Assembly (NCBI RefSeq): GCF_021602345.1
Contig: NZ_BQID01000001.1
Span: forward strand, 62,001 to 126,000
From: Pseudomonas pharyngis
GTDB taxonomy: Bacteria; Pseudomonadota; Gammaproteobacteria; Pseudomonadales; Pseudomonadaceae
Direction: 5' to 3'
Length of the DNA stretch: 64,000 bases
The notes beneath the pieces were generated by a model. It made no database searches. It saw only the letters and a program-made list of their open reading frames with translations, and was not told where the DNA came from. Positions 47,980 to 56,138 of the stretch are shown here, in pieces (positions within the stretch are counted from its first letter, which is position 1; each line of letters starts with the position of its first letter). The position numbers were made by a program, and so were the translations under genes.

Positions 47980-49395
47980 CTACAACTGCAGGACGACTTC
48001 CACCCCACGTTCGACGTTGCCGATGCGCATCGAACCACCGTGCAACTTGATCACCTCTTCGACAAAATTGAGCCCGAGACCGGTGCTTTTACGCCCGCTG
48101 TCCGGGCGTGGCAAAGAGTAGAAACGCTCGCTCAAACGGGGCAAGGCATAGTCGGGAATCGGCGTGGTTTCGTTGAACAGGCGAAGCTCGACCTTCTCGC
48201 CGATCCGCTCGGCACTGAAGCGCAGCAAACCGTTTTGCGACGTGAAATCCAGCGCATTTTCCAGCAGATTGCCCAATGCCTGACGCAGCAGAAACGGCTC
48301 GCCGATCAACGCCAGATCCGGCGCGATGGTTTGTTCGATCCGCAGTTGCCGGCCTTCGATGCGCGCCATCTGTGCCTGTAGCAGCTCACTCAGCAGCGCC
48401 GCCAACGGCACGGCGACACGCTCCTCAAGGCCCTGCCGCTGTTCAACTTGTGCAAGGTTCAGCAGGCGTTCGATCAACTGCTGCATCCGGGCACCTTCAC
48501 TGTCGATGTTGCCGACAAAACGCAATCGCTGATCCGCCGGCATCTCGCCCTGCAACAACTCGGCGGCACCGCGAATCGCCGCCAGCGGGCTTTTCAGTTC
48601 GTGGGTCAGGGTGTGCACATAGCGCTCGACGTAGGCTTTGCCTTCGAGCTGGGTGCGCATCTGTTCTACGGCGGTCGCCAACTGCTCCAGCTCGCCGCCG
48701 CGATAGTGCGGCACCGCCACCCGACGGCCCTCGCTCACCGCCTGGGCGTACACGGTCAAGCGGTGCAACGCGCGGCTCAGCCACCACGACAGCACGGCGC
48801 CGAGCAGCAGGCCGAGGACGATCAATCCGGCGCCGTAACCGAGCAAGCGGCGCTCGGTGCGATCGACATAGGGCTGCAGTGAACTGTTGGGTTTGGCCAC
48901 GGTGACCACGCCGATGATCGCGCCGTTGTCGCGGATCGGCGCACCGACGTGCATCACTGAAGAATTCGGATCATTCGGGTCACTGCGGCTGGAGCGTGCG
49001 CCGTATTCGCCGCGCAGGGTCAGGTAGACGTCGTTCCAGCGCGAGTAGTCCTGACCGACGGCCAGACCGCTGGAGTCCAGCACCACGATGCCCTTGGCGT
49101 CGGTAACGTAGATCCGGTGGTTGACCTGGTTTTTCGCCAGGCCCCAGATCGTCGCCTTCGGCTGGCGCTCGCCATAGGCACGGAGCAGTTCCGGCCAGCG
49201 ATTCTGGTTGAGGGTGCCGGCCTTGAAATCGTCCCGCAGGATTTCCGCCATCAGGTTGGCGGTATCGACCAGGGTTTCTTCGGTGGACTGGCGCACGCCG
49301 GGGCGGATTTCTTCCATCACGGTGTTGAGCACGAAATACCCGGTGAGGCCGATAAACAGCACGTACACCAGGAAAATCCGCAGCCCCAGCGACAT
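47980..49395 (-). CDS. creC: CreC, sensor histidine kinase
   Basis: 471-residue membrane histidine kinase, close to the E. coli length of 474. It has an N-terminal helix, a periplasmic sensor domain, a second helix near residue 185 (LGYGAGLIVLGLLLGAVLSW) and HAMP. The His box is LTHELKSPLAAIRGAAELL, and the ATPase domain ends in the G2 box STGLGLNFVEEVIKLHGG. It overlaps the creB stop by one base. It is the partner of CreB. Confidence 0.92.
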   Translation of the reverse strand: MSLGLRIFLVYVLFIGLTGYFVLNTVMEEIRPGVRQSTEETLVDTANLMAEILRDDFKAGTLNQNRWPELLRAYGERQPKATIWGLAKNQVNHRIYVTDAKGIVVLDSSGLAVGQDYSRWNDVYLTLRGEYGARSSRSDPNDPNSSVMHVGAPIRDNGAIIGVVTVAKPNSSLQPYVDRTERRLLGYGAGLIVLGLLLGAVLSWWLSRALHRLTVYAQAVSEGRRVAVPHYRGGELEQLATAVEQMRTQLEGKAYVERYVHTLTHELKSPLAAIRGAAELLQGEMPADQRLRFVGNIDSEGARMQQLIERLLNLAQVEQRQGLEERVAVPLAALLSELLQAQMARIEGRQLRIEQTIAPDLALIGEPFLLRQALGNLLENALDFTSQNGLLRFSAERIGEKVELRLFNETTPIPDYALPRLSERFYSLPRPDSGRKSTGLGLNFVEEVIKLHGGSMRIGNVERGVEVVLQL

Positions 49396-50075
49396 CAGCT
49401 GTGCCCCGGACTGTAGCTGTAGCCGAGGCCGCGATGGGTCTGGATCGGCTCGGCCTCGGCGCGCACCAGACGCAATTTGGCGCGTACGCTTTTGATATGG
49501 CTGTCGATGCTGCGCTCGTAACCGGCATCCGCCGCCACGCCCAGCGCATCGAGCAATTGCTCGCGGCTGAACACCCGCTCGGGTTGTTCGAGCAGGCATT
49601 GCAGTAGCCGGAATTCGTGGCGGGTCAGGCTCAGGGGCTGGCCGCGATAGCTGATCTGTACGCGCTCGGGATCGATGCGAAACAGCGCCGAGGACGCCTC
49701 GATGACCGGACGTGGCGCCATGCGCTTGAGAATCGCCCGGACCCGCGCCGCCACTTCCCGTGGGCTGAACGGTTTGACCACATAATCATCGGCACCGATT
49801 TCCAGGCCCACCACCCGGTCGATCTCGGCGTTGCGCGCGCTGAGAAACAGCACCGGCACTTCACTGAAGCGACGCAGCTGCTTGCAGGTTTCGAAGCCGC
49901 TGATGTCCGGCAGACCGATGTCGAGGATGATCAGGTCCGCCGGGGTCTGGCGCTGATGCTCCAGCGCCGCTGCGCCCAGGCTCAGCCAGGTCGTGGTGAA
50001 GCCCTCGCCCTGCAAGGCAAAAATCAGCGTGTCGGCAATCGCCGCTTCGTCTTCGACAATCAGGATATGAGGCAT
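49395..50075 (-). CDS. creB: CreB, OmpR-family response regulator
   Basis: 226-residue response regulator. The receiver has phospho-acceptor aspartate in LIILDIGLPDISG and lysine in DDYVVKPFSPRE, followed by an OmpR/PhoB winged helix (SLTRHEFRLLQCLLEQPERV). It pairs with CreC, encoded immediately after with a one-base overlap, and should control creD through direct-repeat sites. The first gene of creBC; creD has its own upstream region. Confidence 0.92.
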   Translation of the reverse strand: MPHILIVEDEAAIADTLIFALQGEGFTTTWLSLGAAALEHQRQTPADLIILDIGLPDISGFETCKQLRRFSEVPVLFLSARNAEIDRVVGLEIGADDYVVKPFSPREVAARVRAILKRMAPRPVIEASSALFRIDPERVQISYRGQPLSLTRHEFRLLQCLLEQPERVFSREQLLDALGVAADAGYERSIDSHIKSVRAKLRLVRAEAEPIQTHRGLGYSYSPGHS

Positions 50076-50148
50076 GGCGTCCGAGCCTGTGGGTTAAGTG
50101 CGCGAACGGTGCCCCAAGCCCGGCGTTACGTCAATGAGACCACTTGGT

Positions 50149-50652
50149 TTAGCAGTCGGGTTTGTCGGCTGTGAAGCGTCGTGCCGGGTTCACCGCCGCG
50201 CCGAACTCGCGCAGGGCCTTGGCGCCGATCAGCAACGGATAATTGAAGTTGCTGCGGTCGGTCAGGTTGACCTCCACGGTACGCTTGACGTCGCCCAGGC
50301 ACAGCTCCAGATCGACCACCGGGCGCTTGGCCACTTCGGTGCTTTCGCCCTCGTCTTCTTCATCCGAGCGACTCTTGATCTTGCTGATCCGCGCGACCTT
50401 GTGCTCGTACACCTTGTTGCTGGCGTCCTTGGTAGCCAGACGGAAACGCACCCAGTCTTCGCCGTCGCGTTTGAACGTCTCGATGTCCTTGGCCGACAGC
50501 GAGGCGGTCAGTGCGCCGGTGTCCATCTTGGCCTTGAGCACTTCGCCGCCGATTTCCGGCAGCGCGATGTATTCGTAACGACCGTACAGGGTCGGTTCGG
50601 CGGCGAGCACCGGCAGGGCGACGAGGGAAAGCAGTGCAAGGAGGGATTTCAC
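50149..50652 (-). CDS. Retropepsin-like periplasmic protein (DUF785/RimK-associated type)
   Basis: 167-residue exported protein. A signal peptide (residues 1-18, ending VLAAEP) is followed by a retroviral-aspartyl-protease-like domain with the MDTGALTASLSA active-site motif and the LLIGAKALREFG flap/hydrophobic segment. It is often misnamed ATP-dependent zinc protease. It starts with GTG after AAGGAAG. The acidic run SRSDEEDEGESTE near residue 100 is an insertion loop. The substrate is unknown. Confidence 0.82.
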   Translation of the reverse strand: MKSLLALLSLVALPVLAAEPTLYGRYEYIALPEIGGEVLKAKMDTGALTASLSAKDIETFKRDGEDWVRFRLATKDASNKVYEHKVARISKIKSRSDEEDEGESTEVAKRPVVDLELCLGDVKRTVEVNLTDRSNFNYPLLIGAKALREFGAAVNPARRFTADKPDC

Positions 50653-50827
50653 GTAAGGGGCTTCCTTGGGAAATGGGGGCGTCAGACGCGAGATTTTAGA
50701 CCGTTGTTCGCATGAACGTTCCCGGCAGGTTATCGCGCCACAGGTGAAACATTCGTCACCGGTGGATTTGGCCTGCCGGCCGAAGCCACTTATCATGGCG
50801 CGCCCATCCGTTTTCCAAGAGTTGCTT

Positions 50828-51715
50828 ATGCGCCGCCTGCTCACCGGCTGTCTCGTCACCCTGCTGCTGTTGTCCAACACCCTGGTGCTGTTCGGCCCGC
50901 TGATGGTGTTCGCCGTGCTCAAGCTGATCCTGCCGGGGCGCTTTCGCGACTACTCCTCGTGGGCGGTGATGTGGATCGCCGAAACCTGGGCGGAAATCGA
51001 CAAGCTGATCTTTCGCCTGTGCATTCCCACGCAATGGGACATTCGCGGCGGCGAAGACCTGCGCAGCGACACTTCTTACCTGGTGATCAGCAACCATCAG
51101 TCCTGGGTCGATATCCCGGCGCTGATCCAGACCCTCAACCGGCGCACGCCGTTCTTCAAGTTCTTCCTGAAGAAAGAGCTGATCTGGGTGCCGTTCCTGG
51201 GCCTGGCCTGGTGGGCGCTGGATTACCCGTTCATGAAGCGCTACACCAAGGCGTTCCTGGCGAAGAACCCCGAGCTGGCCGGCAAGGATTTGGAAATCAC
51301 CAAGGCCGCCTGCGAGCTGTTCAAGCGCCAGCCGGTGACGGTGGTGAATTATCTGGAAGGCACGCGTTACACCGCTGCCAAAAGCACTCAGCAGCAGTCA
51401 CCGTTCAGCCACCTGCTCAAGCCCAAGGCCGGCGGCGTGGCGTTCGTACTGGCGGCGATGGGCGAACAGCTGGACGCGATTCTCGATGTGACCGTGGTTT
51501 ATCCACAGCAGAAGATTCCGGGGTTCTGGGACCTGATCAGCGGCAACGTGCCACGCGTGATCGTCGACATCCAGACTCGCGAACTGGACCCGGCCCTGTG
51601 GCAGGGCGATTACGAAAACGATCCGGCGTTTCGCGAGAAGGTCCAGAACTGGGTCAACCAGCTCTGGACCCTCAAGGATCAGCGCATCGCCGAACTCAAG
51701 GGCGAGCGCCGCTGA
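50828..51715 (+). CDS. 1-acyl-sn-glycerol-3-phosphate acyltransferase-like protein
   Basis: 295-residue PlsC/YihG-type acyltransferase. It has an N-terminal membrane helix (LVTLLLLSNTLVLFGPLMVF), then the HX4D motif NHQSWVD and the acyl-acceptor motif LEGTRYT. Length and motif spacing match E. coli YihG, which can acylate lysophospholipids. Start 50828 has AAGAG upstream; an in-frame ATG at 50795 is possible. Its stop is one base from the convergent DUF2780 gene. Confidence 0.87.
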   Translation: MRRLLTGCLVTLLLLSNTLVLFGPLMVFAVLKLILPGRFRDYSSWAVMWIAETWAEIDKLIFRLCIPTQWDIRGGEDLRSDTSYLVISNHQSWVDIPALIQTLNRRTPFFKFFLKKELIWVPFLGLAWWALDYPFMKRYTKAFLAKNPELAGKDLEITKAACELFKRQPVTVVNYLEGTRYTAAKSTQQQSPFSHLLKPKAGGVAFVLAAMGEQLDAILDVTVVYPQQKIPGFWDLISGNVPRVIVDIQTRELDPALWQGDYENDPAFREKVQNWVNQLWTLKDQRIAELKGERR

Positions 51716-51716
51716 G

Positions 51717-52274
51717 TCAACCGTTGGTGCCGGTGCCCCAGATACTGCCCAGGCTTTGCAGCAACGAACCACCGACACCCTGCTGACCGAGGTATTGCAG
51801 GAGGATCGGGGCAAACTGGCCGACCATCCCGCTGTCCATGCCCAACGCACCGAAGGCGTTGTTCAGGTCATTGGTGTCCTTGACGTTGCCCAGCGCATTT
51901 TCCAGCCCGGCGGACTTGCCCGACGAGCCGAGCAAGCCGCTCAACGCCGCCAGATTACCGCTGCCACCCGACAGTTTGTCGATGCCCGGCACTTCCTTGG
52001 CCAGCTCGGAATAATCCGTGTTGCTGAGCTGGTTTTTCGCCAACCCCAGCATGGCACTGGTGCCGCCGACCGCTTGCTGCGGCGTGACGTTCAGCGCGCT
52101 CAGGGCACTCAACAGACCGGCGGTTTCCGACGTCGGCGCCGCAGCGGCGGCCTTGTCCCCACCCTGCATGCCCGATACCGCACCGGCCACGTCATTCAAA
52201 CTGAAACCGGCAAACACCGGCCCTGCCGCCAGGGTCAGGAGCGATGCCAGGGCAAAACCGCGTGAAATCTTCAT
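51717..52274 (-). CDS. DUF2780 (VcgC/VcgE-type) exported protein
   Basis: 185-residue exported protein. A signal peptide (residues 1-22, ending VFAGF) is followed by an Ala/Gly/Ser-rich mature part with the DUF2780 repeats (SALSALNVTPQQAVGGTSAM and ENALGNVKDTNDLNNAFGAL). The function is unknown. An 18-base perfect palindrome lies 26 bases before its start. It is convergent with the acyltransferase gene and divergent from the broken sigma gene. Confidence 0.85.
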   Translation of the reverse strand: MKISRGFALASLLTLAAGPVFAGFSLNDVAGAVSGMQGGDKAAAAAPTSETAGLLSALSALNVTPQQAVGGTSAMLGLAKNQLSNTDYSELAKEVPGIDKLSGGSGNLAALSGLLGSSGKSAGLENALGNVKDTNDLNNAFGALGMDSGMVGQFAPILLQYLGQQGVGGSLLQSLGSIWGTGTNG

Positions 52275-52300
52275 TCAGACATCCTCTTGTGGCGTGAAGG

Positions 52301-52318
52301 CCCTTCGTCGACGAAGGG
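52301..52318. promoter_or_regulatory. 18-bp palindrome between the DUF2780 gene and the sigma gene
   Basis: CCCTTCGTCGACGAAGGG, perfectly symmetrical, 26 bases upstream of the DUF2780 start and about 105 bases before the sigma frame. No T-run; an operator or leader hairpin. Confidence 0.45.
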
Positions 52319-52423
52319 TAAAACTGCCGGTTTGACCGAGCATCCACCGGCATGTTCCGAGCCTAGCGCATCCATTTTGAGCCGGCCCGCGTATAGAAAA
52401 CGTGAAACCCCGGAAATCGAACC

Positions 52424-53050
52424 ATGAATGGCACGAGCGCTATGGCTGAACTAGCCTGTGAACTACCCCAAACCAGCGCCCGCCCTGTCTGGAGATTTGT
52501 CATAACCCTCGCCGGCACCGATCATCTGCGGCAATTGCTGGCCCAGTGCTCACTGGGCGACCGTCGCGCCTTCGGAACCCTGTACCGCAGCGTTGGCCCG
52601 CGCCTGCACGGCGTGGCCCTGCGTTTCATGGGCCGCCCGGATCTGGCCGAGGAAGAGCTGCAGGAAAGCTTCGTGCGGATCTGGAACAACGCTTCGCGCT
52701 ATTAATCGCACTTGTCGGCACCCATGACCTGGATGATCAACATCACCCGAAATCAGGCCATCGACCAGTTGCGCAAGCAGCGCGAACGACCCCTGAGCGA
52801 TTTCGAACAGGAGGGCCTGGTGGATGAGAATCCCTCGGGTCACGACCAGTTGAACAGCGCCCGCGAGGCCACAGCCCTGAACCGCTGCCTCGAAACCCCG
52901 GAAGGCATGCAAAGCCGGTCGATTACCGTGGCGTATTTTCAGGGGTTGTCCTGCTCGGAAGTGGCCGAGCACCTGGCGGCGCCGCTGGGCTCGGTCAAGT
53001 CGTGGATTCGCCGAGGCATGGAACGCCTGCGCCGGTGCCTTGAATCATGA
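52424..53050 (+). pseudogene. ECF sigma factor gene broken by an in-frame stop
   Basis: One continuous reading frame encodes an ECF sigma factor, but TAA at 52703-52705 interrupts it after NNASRY. The upstream part holds region 2.1-2.3 (LYRSVGPRLHGVALRFMGRP). The downstream part resumes in the same frame with region 2.4 (APMTWMINITRNQAIDQLR) and region 4 (LSCSEVAEHLAAPLGSVKSW). A truncated product would lack -10 and -35 recognition. In addition, GGAGA at 52491-52495 is spaced for a start at 52502, where the codon is ATA, so an ATG may have been lost there. Starts at 52424 or 52442 remain. The anti-sigma gene overlaps the 3' end (ATGA) and is intact. Confidence 0.85.
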
Positions 53051-53721
53051 ACTACCAGACCCCTGCCCTGCGCCGCGCCCTCGCCGCCGATTACGCCATC
53101 GGCTTGATGGCTGCGCCGGCCCGTCGGCGTTTCGAGCAACTGTTGCTGGAAGACGCGGCCCTGCGCGCCGAACTCGCGCAATGGCAGGAAAGCCTCGCCA
53201 GCCTCACCGAAACACTGCCGGAGGTTCCAGTGCCGGAACGCGTGTGGCACGGCGTTACTGCGCGTATCGAGCCGCAAGTGCTGCACGTCCCCGAAAAGCG
53301 TCCGTTCTGGAACTGGCTGCGGGTGACGGCGGCACTGGCCTCCATCGTGGTGCCGGTGTTCCTCGGCTCGCTGTACACCCACGACGACGTCCGCTACCGC
53401 GCCACCCTGCTGAGCGCCGATGCGCAACCGGCGCTGAAGGTCGAGGCCCATGACGATTACCTGCAAGTCGAGCCGCTGACACTGGCGGCTGTCGATCCTC
53501 AGCGAAGTCTGGAACTGTGGGCGATTCCGGCCGATGGCAAGCCGATCTCGCTGGGCGTGATTCCGGCGGGCGGCAAAGGCAAGGTTGAATTGAGTGAGGC
53601 GCAGAAGGCGCTGATCGGCAAGCCGATGGCGCTGGCGGTGAGTCTTGAACCCAAGGGTGGATCGCCGACCGGGCAGCCGACGGGGCGGGTGTTGTATCAA
53701 GGGGCGTTGGCGGCGTTGTAA
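53047..53721 (+). CDS. RskA/ChrR-like anti-sigma factor
   Basis: 224-residue protein. The N-terminal cytoplasmic anti-sigma region begins LRRALAADYAIGLMAAPARR, one membrane helix follows at about residue 100 (VTAALASIVVPVFLGSLYTH), and a periplasmic RskA C-terminal domain ends the protein (LELWAIPADGKPISLGVIPA). Its gene overlaps the interrupted sigma gene by four bases. If the sigma is dead, this protein has lost its partner, or it may bind a truncated sigma. Confidence 0.87.
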   Translation: MNYQTPALRRALAADYAIGLMAAPARRRFEQLLLEDAALRAELAQWQESLASLTETLPEVPVPERVWHGVTARIEPQVLHVPEKRPFWNWLRVTAALASIVVPVFLGSLYTHDDVRYRATLLSADAQPALKVEAHDDYLQVEPLTLAAVDPQRSLELWAIPADGKPISLGVIPAGGKGKVELSEAQKALIGKPMALAVSLEPKGGSPTGQPTGRVLYQGALAAL

Positions 53722-53896
53722 CAAATCGCAATCAAACATCAAACCCAAATAGCCATTCTATATAAAAAACTGTCATTTCTAACAGTTACCGCTTCCCCGC
53801 GCTTTACATAAATTGAACTGACAACACGGGAAGGCGCAGCAGCACCTTCCAGGTGTTGCGCGTGCGGTTTCAAGTCAGCAAGCGGGAGTAGAGATC

Positions 53897-54109
53897 ATGC
53901 CAGAAAGACAATCGGGTACGTGCAAGTGGTTCAACGACGAAAAGGGATTCGGGTTCATCACTCCGGAAAGCGGACCGGATCTTTTCGTTCACTTCAGGGC
54001 CATACAGGGTAACGGCTTCAAGTCTCTGAAAGAGGGCCAGAAAGTAACTTTCGTTGCGGTCCAAGCGCAGAAAGGCCTCCAGGCAGATGAGGTGATTATC
54101 GAGACTTGA
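53897..54109 (+). CDS. Cold shock domain protein, copy 1
   Basis: 70-residue CspA-family RNA/DNA-binding protein. RNP1 is KGFGFITP and RNP2 is DLFVHFR. The start follows GGGAGTAGAGATC. The upstream 175 bases are AT-rich with a small inverted repeat (AACTGT/ACAGTT at 53768-53787), so a structured leader is possible. It is the first of a three-gene same-strand group with the unknown gene at 54184 and a second csp. Confidence 0.93.
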   Translation: MPERQSGTCKWFNDEKGFGFITPESGPDLFVHFRAIQGNGFKSLKEGQKVTFVAVQAQKGLQADEVIIET

Positions 54110-54115
54110 GAGATC

Positions 54116-54134
54116 TTGACCGATAGTCGGTCAA
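54116..54134 (+). repeat. Hairpin between csp copy 1 and the small gene
   Basis: TTGACCGA, TAG, TCGGTCAA is a perfect eight-base stem just after the first csp stop. There is no T-run; probably an mRNA end or processing element. Confidence 0.5.
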
Positions 54135-54183
54135 TGCTGAAGCCATACATGTCTGCCAACAGGCTCGGACGGGAGGTACGGTG

Positions 54184-54408
54184 ATGGTAAAGCAATGCGT
54201 ACAGCATGAAGAACTGGTCGATCCAGACGTTCCGCCGATCATCTTCTGCATCGACCCGGACGATCCGATCATCAAACACATCAAGGCGGGGCTGAAGGTC
54301 ACTTATGACCTTGTATGTGGTGATAACGGCAAGTATTACGCTGTCGACATCAGACTTGCCCAAGACGAGGACATAGCCAGACCGGCCCGGTTCTCTAAGC
54401 GTTTGTAA
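54184..54408 (+). CDS. Small protein of unknown function between two csp genes
   Basis: 74-residue protein, acidic, with no signal or membrane segment. GGGAGGT upstream supports the start; a GTG three bases earlier is possible. The middle ([20 protein letters not shown]) looks like the second half of a cold-shock domain, where LKEGQKVTF...G is usual, but the RNP1/RNP2 region is replaced by [16 protein letters not shown]. It is flanked by two csp genes on the same strand. I recognise no named family. Confidence 0.65.
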   Translation: MVKQCVQHEELVDPDVPPIIFCIDPDDPIIKHIKAGLKVTYDLVCGDNGKYYAVDIRLAQDEDIARPARFSKRL

Positions 54409-54440
54409 TGCGTCAATCAATCGAAACGGGAAGCACGAAC

Positions 54441-54656
54441 ATGTCAGATACAAGATTGTACGGGACCGTCAAATGGTTCAATGATGAAAAAGGGTTCGGA
54501 TTCATCGTCCCAGACGGTGAAGGTGATGACCTTTTTGTTCATTTCAAAGCCATTGAGTCAGATGGATTCAAAAGCTTAAAAGAAGGACAAAGAGTTTCTT
54601 TTATAGCTGAAAGAGGGCGCAACGGATTGCAGGCTGCACAGGTACGCCCCGAATAA
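54441..54656 (+). CDS. Cold shock domain protein, copy 2 (CapB-like)
   Basis: 71-residue CspA-family protein. It has [14 protein letters not shown] and DLFVHFKAI as RNP1/RNP2, closely similar to copy 1. The start at 54441 is inside a longer frame open to 54408 and follows CGGGAAGCACGAAC. A strong bidirectional terminator follows. Confidence 0.93.
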   Translation: MSDTRLYGTVKWFNDEKGFGFIVPDGEGDDLFVHFKAIESDGFKSLKEGQRVSFIAERGRNGLQAAQVRPE

Positions 54657-54690
54657 GGTCTTTGCCGCACCGAACAACTGCTCGTTCATC

Positions 54691-54721
54691 AAAAAAAACG
54701 GCGCTCAAGAGCGCCGTTTTT
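54691..54721. terminator. Bidirectional terminator between csp copy 2 and fdhA
   Basis: A run of eight A, then CGGCGCTC, AA, GAGCGCCG and five T, 14 bases before the stop of the convergent fdhA gene. It serves both genes. Confidence 0.92.
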
Positions 54722-54734
54722 CATTTGGATCTAT

Positions 54735-55934
54735 TTACGCCGCACTGAACAACTTGTGCGGATCAATCACAAACTTCTTCGGCACGCCTGCATCGAACTC
54801 GCCGTAACCTTCCGGCGCCTGGTCGAGGCTGATGACCTGCACGCCCACCACTTCGGCGATGTTGATGCGGTCCCACATGATCGCCTGCATCAGCTGGCGG
54901 TTGTACTTCATCACCGGGGTTTGCCCTGTGTGGAAGCTGTGGGATTTGGCCCAGCCCAGACCAAAGCGGATGCTCAGGCTGCCCATTTTCGCGGCGGCAT
55001 CGACAGCACCCGGATCTTCGGTCACGTACAGGCCCGGAATACCGATCTTGCCGGCTACGCGCACCACGCCCATCAGCGAGTTGAGCACGGTGGCCGGGGC
55101 TTCGGATTTGACGCCGTCGTGGCCATGACCACGGGCTTCGAAACCGACGCAGTCCACTGCGCAATCCACTTCAGGCTCGCCCAGCAGCGCGGCGATCTGT
55201 TCGTGCAGCGGGGTGTCTTTCGACAGGTCGACGATTTCAAAACCCTGAGCCTTGGCGTGGGCCAGGCGGACGGTGTTGACGTCGCCGACGATCACCACCG
55301 CAGCGCCGAGCAAACGGGCGGAGGCGGCAGCGGCCAGACCGACCGGGCCAGCGCCGGCAATGTAAACGGTGCTGCCCGGACCGACGCCTGCGGTAACGGC
55401 GCCGTGGTAACCGGTCGGCAGAATGTCGGAGAGGCAGGTCAGGTCACGGATTTTCTCCATGGCCTTGTCGCGGTCCGGCAGCTTCAACAGGTTGAAGTCG
55501 GCGTACGGCACCAGCACGTACTCGGCCTGGCCGCCGGTCCAGTCGCCCATGTCGACGTAACCGTAGGCTCCCCCGGCGCGGGCCGGGTTGACGGTCAGGC
55601 AGACGCCGGTGTGTTGCTCCTTGCAGGAACGGCAGCGCCCGCAAGCCACGTTGAACGGAACGGAGACCAGATCGCCGATTTTCAGGCTTTCGACGTCGCT
55701 GCCCTTCTCGATCACTTCACCGGTGATCTCGTGTCCCAGCACCAGACCGACCTGAGCGGTGGTACGGCCGCGCACCATGTGCTGGTCGGAGCCGCAAATG
55801 TTGGTTGAAACCACACGCAGGATGACACCGTGCTCGATCTTCCTGCCACGCGGATCCTGCATTTTCGGATAGTCGATTTTCTGTACTTCGACCTTGCCAG
55901 CGCCGAGATACACCACACCACGATTGCCAGACAT
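54735..55934 (-). CDS. fdhA: FdhA, glutathione-independent formaldehyde dehydrogenase
   Basis: 399-residue zinc alcohol dehydrogenase-family enzyme. It oxidises formaldehyde to formate with tightly bound NAD. Catalytic zinc residues are in TNICGSDQH and LGHEITGEV, and the structural zinc cysteines are CGRCRSCKEQHTGVC. The length and the motif VLGHEITGEVIEKG fit the P. putida enzyme. Formaldehyde is released by sarcosine oxidase (in part) encoded nearby, so detoxification is its likely job. It is separated from purU by a REP pair. Confidence 0.95.
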   Translation of the reverse strand: MSGNRGVVYLGAGKVEVQKIDYPKMQDPRGRKIEHGVILRVVSTNICGSDQHMVRGRTTAQVGLVLGHEITGEVIEKGSDVESLKIGDLVSVPFNVACGRCRSCKEQHTGVCLTVNPARAGGAYGYVDMGDWTGGQAEYVLVPYADFNLLKLPDRDKAMEKIRDLTCLSDILPTGYHGAVTAGVGPGSTVYIAGAGPVGLAAAASARLLGAAVVIVGDVNTVRLAHAKAQGFEIVDLSKDTPLHEQIAALLGEPEVDCAVDCVGFEARGHGHDGVKSEAPATVLNSLMGVVRVAGKIGIPGLYVTEDPGAVDAAAKMGSLSIRFGLGWAKSHSFHTGQTPVMKYNRQLMQAIMWDRINIAEVVGVQVISLDQAPEGYGEFDAGVPKKFVIDPHKLFSAA

Positions 55935-56037
55935 GCTTTCACCTCGCTGTTGTTTTTATGGAACCGCGTTGCCCAGGCAGGCAGCGCGTAAATGCTCGGG
56001 TTATTGCTTGTTGGTTTTGCGTTGTCAGTTATGACTC

Positions 56038-56135
56038 TTTCGCGGGCAAGCCCGCTCCCACATTGGCTCTCTTGGGTGCATGCCATCTTGCTCAAACCAC
56101 AAATCCCCTGTGGGAGCGGGCTTGCTCGCGAAAGC
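56038..56135. repeat. Inverted REP pair (REPIN) between fdhA and purU
   Basis: GCGGGCAAGCCCGCTCCCACA-type unit at about 56039-56063 and its inverted copy GTGGGAGCGGGCTTGCTCGC at 56110-56129, separated by about 45 bases. This is the common Pseudomonas REP doublet. Confidence 0.85.
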
Positions 56136-56138
56136 GAT

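Noticed and set aside
50076-50148. Second CreB-type repeat upstream of creB
   Set aside because: Only one TGTGGG is present, without 11-bp partners.
52703-52711. Frameshift in the ECF sigma gene
   Set aside because: The two halves are in the same frame (the start of the downstream part is a multiple of three from 52424), so this is a nonsense codon, not an indel.
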